From NCBI RefSeq assembly GCF_004214895.1, contig NZ_CP035952.1, forward strand, positions 1,240,001 to 1,304,000: a DNA stretch of 64,000 bases. Reading direction: 5' to 3'. The stretch is from Pseudomonas tructae (GTDB taxonomy: Bacteria > Pseudomonadota > Gammaproteobacteria > Pseudomonadales > Pseudomonadaceae). This document shows, in pieces, positions 62,094 through 64,000 of this stretch. Numbering within the stretch: the first letter of the stretch is position 1; every line of letters begins with the position of its first letter. The notes beneath the pieces are model-generated. The model was not told the origin of the DNA. It did not search any database and worked only from the letters and a program-made list of their open reading frames with translations. Made by a program: the position numbers and the translations under genes.

Positions 62094-64000
62094 TCAGAAT
62101 GCCCCGCGCAACGTCAGCATGTAATTGCGCGGCTCACCATAGTAGTTGCCGTACTCCGAGGTGCCGACCGTCGCGTAGTAACGCCGATCAAACAGGTTGT
62201 TGCCGTTGAGGGCGACGGTCCAGTGTTCGTCGACCTTGTACTCAACCATCGCGTCGTACACCGCATAGCCGCTCTGGGTGAAGTCGTAAGGCTTCTCGTT
62301 GATCGCGTTACCCTTCGCATCAAAGTCGTAGGCGGTGCCTTTGACGAAGTTGCTGCTCTGGATGTTCACCCCGCCGCCAACTCGCCAGGCCGACCAGTCG
62401 TTGGGCAGGGTATACACCGACCACAGCTTGAACAGATGCTTGGGCGTGATGCTGGTGTAGTCGCTCTGTTCGGTCTGGTTGTCCATCAGGTTGAGGGTGT
62501 ACCCGGCGATCACTTCCAGCCCGGGCAGCACCTCGCCGCTGGCCTCGATATCGATGCCCTTGCTGATCACCTTGCCCTGGCCGATGAAACAGCAAGCACC
62601 GCTATAGCTGAAGGGGGCCCGTGGGTAGGCAGGGTCGTTGATCGCTTCGTGTTCACGCTTGGTATAGAACAGCGCGGTTGTCAGGTTCAGTGCGCCGCCG
62701 AACAGTTCGCCCTTGAGTCCGGTTTCGTAAGTCTTGCCGGTCATGGCCTCCACTGCTGAACTGTTGCCTTCAGGCCCTTTGAGCTTTTGCGCCTGGGGTT
62801 TGAATACTTCGGCGTAGCTTGCATAAGCCGACCATTGATCGTTCAAGGCATAGATCAAACCACCGTAGGGCACCACTTTGGTCGGCTCGCGATGGCTGAT
62901 TTGCGATTCATAGCGCCAGACATCGTTACTCTTGGACTGGTAGGCCTGTTCGTATTTGTAGCGTTGGGCACGGGCGCCGACGATCAGCTTCAGTGGGTCG
63001 CTGATCTGGAGCCTAAGCGTTGAGTACAGGCCATATTGCTCGCGGGTGTTGGGGCTGTAGTCGCGCCAGAAATCATGATCGGACGCGTTCGAGCTCAAGG
63101 GCGTCGACTGCGGGTCCCAGAGGTCGATCAGGCCCCCTTTGCCGAGCATGCCGTGGGCAGCACGCCAGCGGCTGGTGACCTTCTGGTAGTCGGCACCCAC
63201 CAGCAGTTCATGTTCGCGGCCCAGGGCCTGGAAGGTCCCGGAAAGGTTGACGTCGAACACCGACTGCTTGCTCCACGACTCGACATAACTGCCCCACCAG
63301 TAAGGGCCGGTATTGGTGGTTTCATCCACTGATCCGTAGGGAATGATCCCTTCGGTGTTCGAGGTGTCATAGGAGTAGGTGTAGGAGCTGTTGAGCTTCC
63401 AGTTATCGTTGAACCTATGGTCGAGCTTGGCGAACAGTTCGCGAGCGTAGCCGTCCATGTAGGCCTGATTGGTGGTGTACCAACTGTGGCGTGGCAACTT
63501 GACGTCACCCCCGCTGCTGTAACGTGGCAGGCCGTCGCCTGTGCCGTTTTCGTGGGTTTTTTCGTAGCTACCGCCGACAGTGATCATCGTGTCATCGGTC
63601 AAGTCAGCTTCGAGGATGCCGTAGATCAGTGGCTTCTCGGTGCTGCGGGTGTCGAAGAAGTACTGGCGATCGCTATAGGCGGCGACCATTCGCCCGCGCA
63701 GCTTGCCGTCAAAGCCAAGCGGGCCGGTGACGTCGACCTCGCTGCGGTAGTTGTCCCAGGAGCCGGCCGAAGTGTTGAGCTTGAGCTGGTACTGGTCGAG
63801 CGGACGCTTGCGTACCAGGTTGATGATGCCACCGGGGTCGCCGGTGCCGCCGAGCAGGCCGGAAGAGCCGCGCAGAATCTCGACATGGTCGAACTCGGCC
63901 AGGTCGTAGATTTTGTCGCCATAGAAAGTGCCGATGCCCGAGCCGATATCCATCGGTGCGGCGCCGTCGATCTGGATGTTGTCGATACCAAAGCCACGCG
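62094..64000 (-). CDS. TonB-dependent siderophore receptor, N-terminus beyond window
   Basis: 635 residues visible, open to the right edge. The plug region is present near the edge (IEVLRGSSGL-type segment: HVEILRGSSGLLGGTGDPGGIINLVRKRP) and the barrel ends in GAF. Barrel strands alternate aromatic residues in the usual way (YSDRQYFFDTRS; WGSYVESWSKQSVFDVN). Resembles FpvA/FecA-type receptors, but the signal peptide, any signalling domain and Fur box lie outside, so the class cannot be fixed. Substrate unknown. Confidence 0.88.
   Translation of the reverse strand, partial: RGFGIDNIQIDGAAPMDIGSGIGTFYGDKIYDLAEFDHVEILRGSSGLLGGTGDPGGIINLVRKRPLDQYQLKLNTSAGSWDNYRSEVDVTGPLGFDGKLRGRMVAAYSDRQYFFDTRSTEKPLIYGILEADLTDDTMITVGGSYEKTHENGTGDGLPRYSSGGDVKLPRHSWYTTNQAYMDGYARELFAKLDHRFNDNWKLNSSYTYSYDTSNTEGIIPYGSVDETTNTGPYWWGSYVESWSKQSVFDVNLSGTFQALGREHELLVGADYQKVTSRWRAAHGMLGKGGLIDLWDPQSTPLSSNASDHDFWRDYSPNTREQYGLYSTLRLQISDPLKLIVGARAQRYKYEQAYQSKSNDVWRYESQISHREPTKVVPYGGLIYALNDQWSAYASYAEVFKPQAQKLKGPEGNSSAVEAMTGKTYETGLKGELFGGALNLTTALFYTKREHEAINDPAYPRAPFSYSGACCFIGQGKVISKGIDIEASGEVLPGLEVIAGYTLNLMDNQTEQSDYTSITPKHLFKLWSVYTLPNDWSAWRVGGGVNIQSSNFVKGTAYDFDAKGNAINEKPYDFTQSGYAVYDAMVEYKVDEHWTVALNGNNLFDRRYYATVGTSEYGNYYGEPRNYMLTLRGAF

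Overview
The window is a dense, GC-rich gammaproteobacterial chromosome segment that reads as Pseudomonas, most likely the P. putida group. The evidence is the content (nadC-DUF1631-ampD-ampE, the hmgR/hmgA-fahA-maiA block, yebG-dsbB-cyoABCDE, a PpSB1-type short LOV protein) and the typical REP palindromes (core GCGGGGCAAGCCCGC) between genes. I see no rRNA, tRNA, insertion sequence, prophage or CRISPR array. Both ends cut genes: pta on the left and a TonB-dependent receptor on the right, both on the minus strand.

Region 1 (1-18.3 kb) is mostly housekeeping: acetate/acetyl-phosphate metabolism (pta), a SlyD prolyl isomerase, a glutathione-peroxidase-like thiol peroxidase, an old-yellow-enzyme reductase, a GT4 glycosyltransferase, a soluble BdlA-like PAS-PAS chemotaxis transducer, cysZ, a 2-Cys peroxiredoxin (with a near-canonical OxyR box) next to trxB, nadC, DUF1631, ampD-ampE, a membrane chemoreceptor and fabV. 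Both transducers have FliA-type promoters.

Region 2 (18.4-30 kb) has a GNAT/hydrolase pair, HopJ-family and DUF1244 genes with folM, then a blue-light cluster: a LitR/CarH-like MerR regulator, a degenerate PilZ-like gene and a short LOV photoreceptor. A flavodoxin, a CidR-LrgA-LrgB set, a haloalkane-dehalogenase-like hydrolase with a possible 17-codon leader, and an SDR follow. A 309-base gap holds a candidate small minus-strand transcript.

Region 3 (29.8-37.6 kb) is tyrosine/homogentisate catabolism (hmgR, hmgA, fahA, maiA, an AAHS-type transporter with a clear HmgR-type operator), SirB1-like, Leu/Phe/Glu dehydrogenase-like, and SOS-regulated yebG. Region 4 (37.8-43.8 kb) is dsbB and the cytochrome bo3 operon cyoABCDE behind a 565-base regulatory region with an ANR box, a RegA/RoxR-like site and a small ORF overlapping cyoA.

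Region 5 (43.9-51 kb) is the most unusual: a compact operon of a stand-alone isocyanide synthase (PvcA/IsnA family), a HAD phosphatase and a second isocyanide synthase fused to a TauD/PvcB-like Fe(II)/2-oxoglutarate dioxygenase. It is followed by a GxSxG hydrolase and, convergently, a Fur-boxed TonB siderophore receptor. This is the best candidate for an undescribed natural-product system.

Region 6 (51-64 kb) holds alaC, a YkgJ cysteine-cluster protein, a GNAT, two coupled orphan membrane proteins, a YdcZ transporter with a divergent LysR regulator, an LprI-like lysozyme inhibitor, and a selenium module: selD-selU divergent from a four-gene PhnDCEE-type ABC transporter that I read as a putative selenium oxyanion importer. 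A second TonB receptor runs off the right edge.
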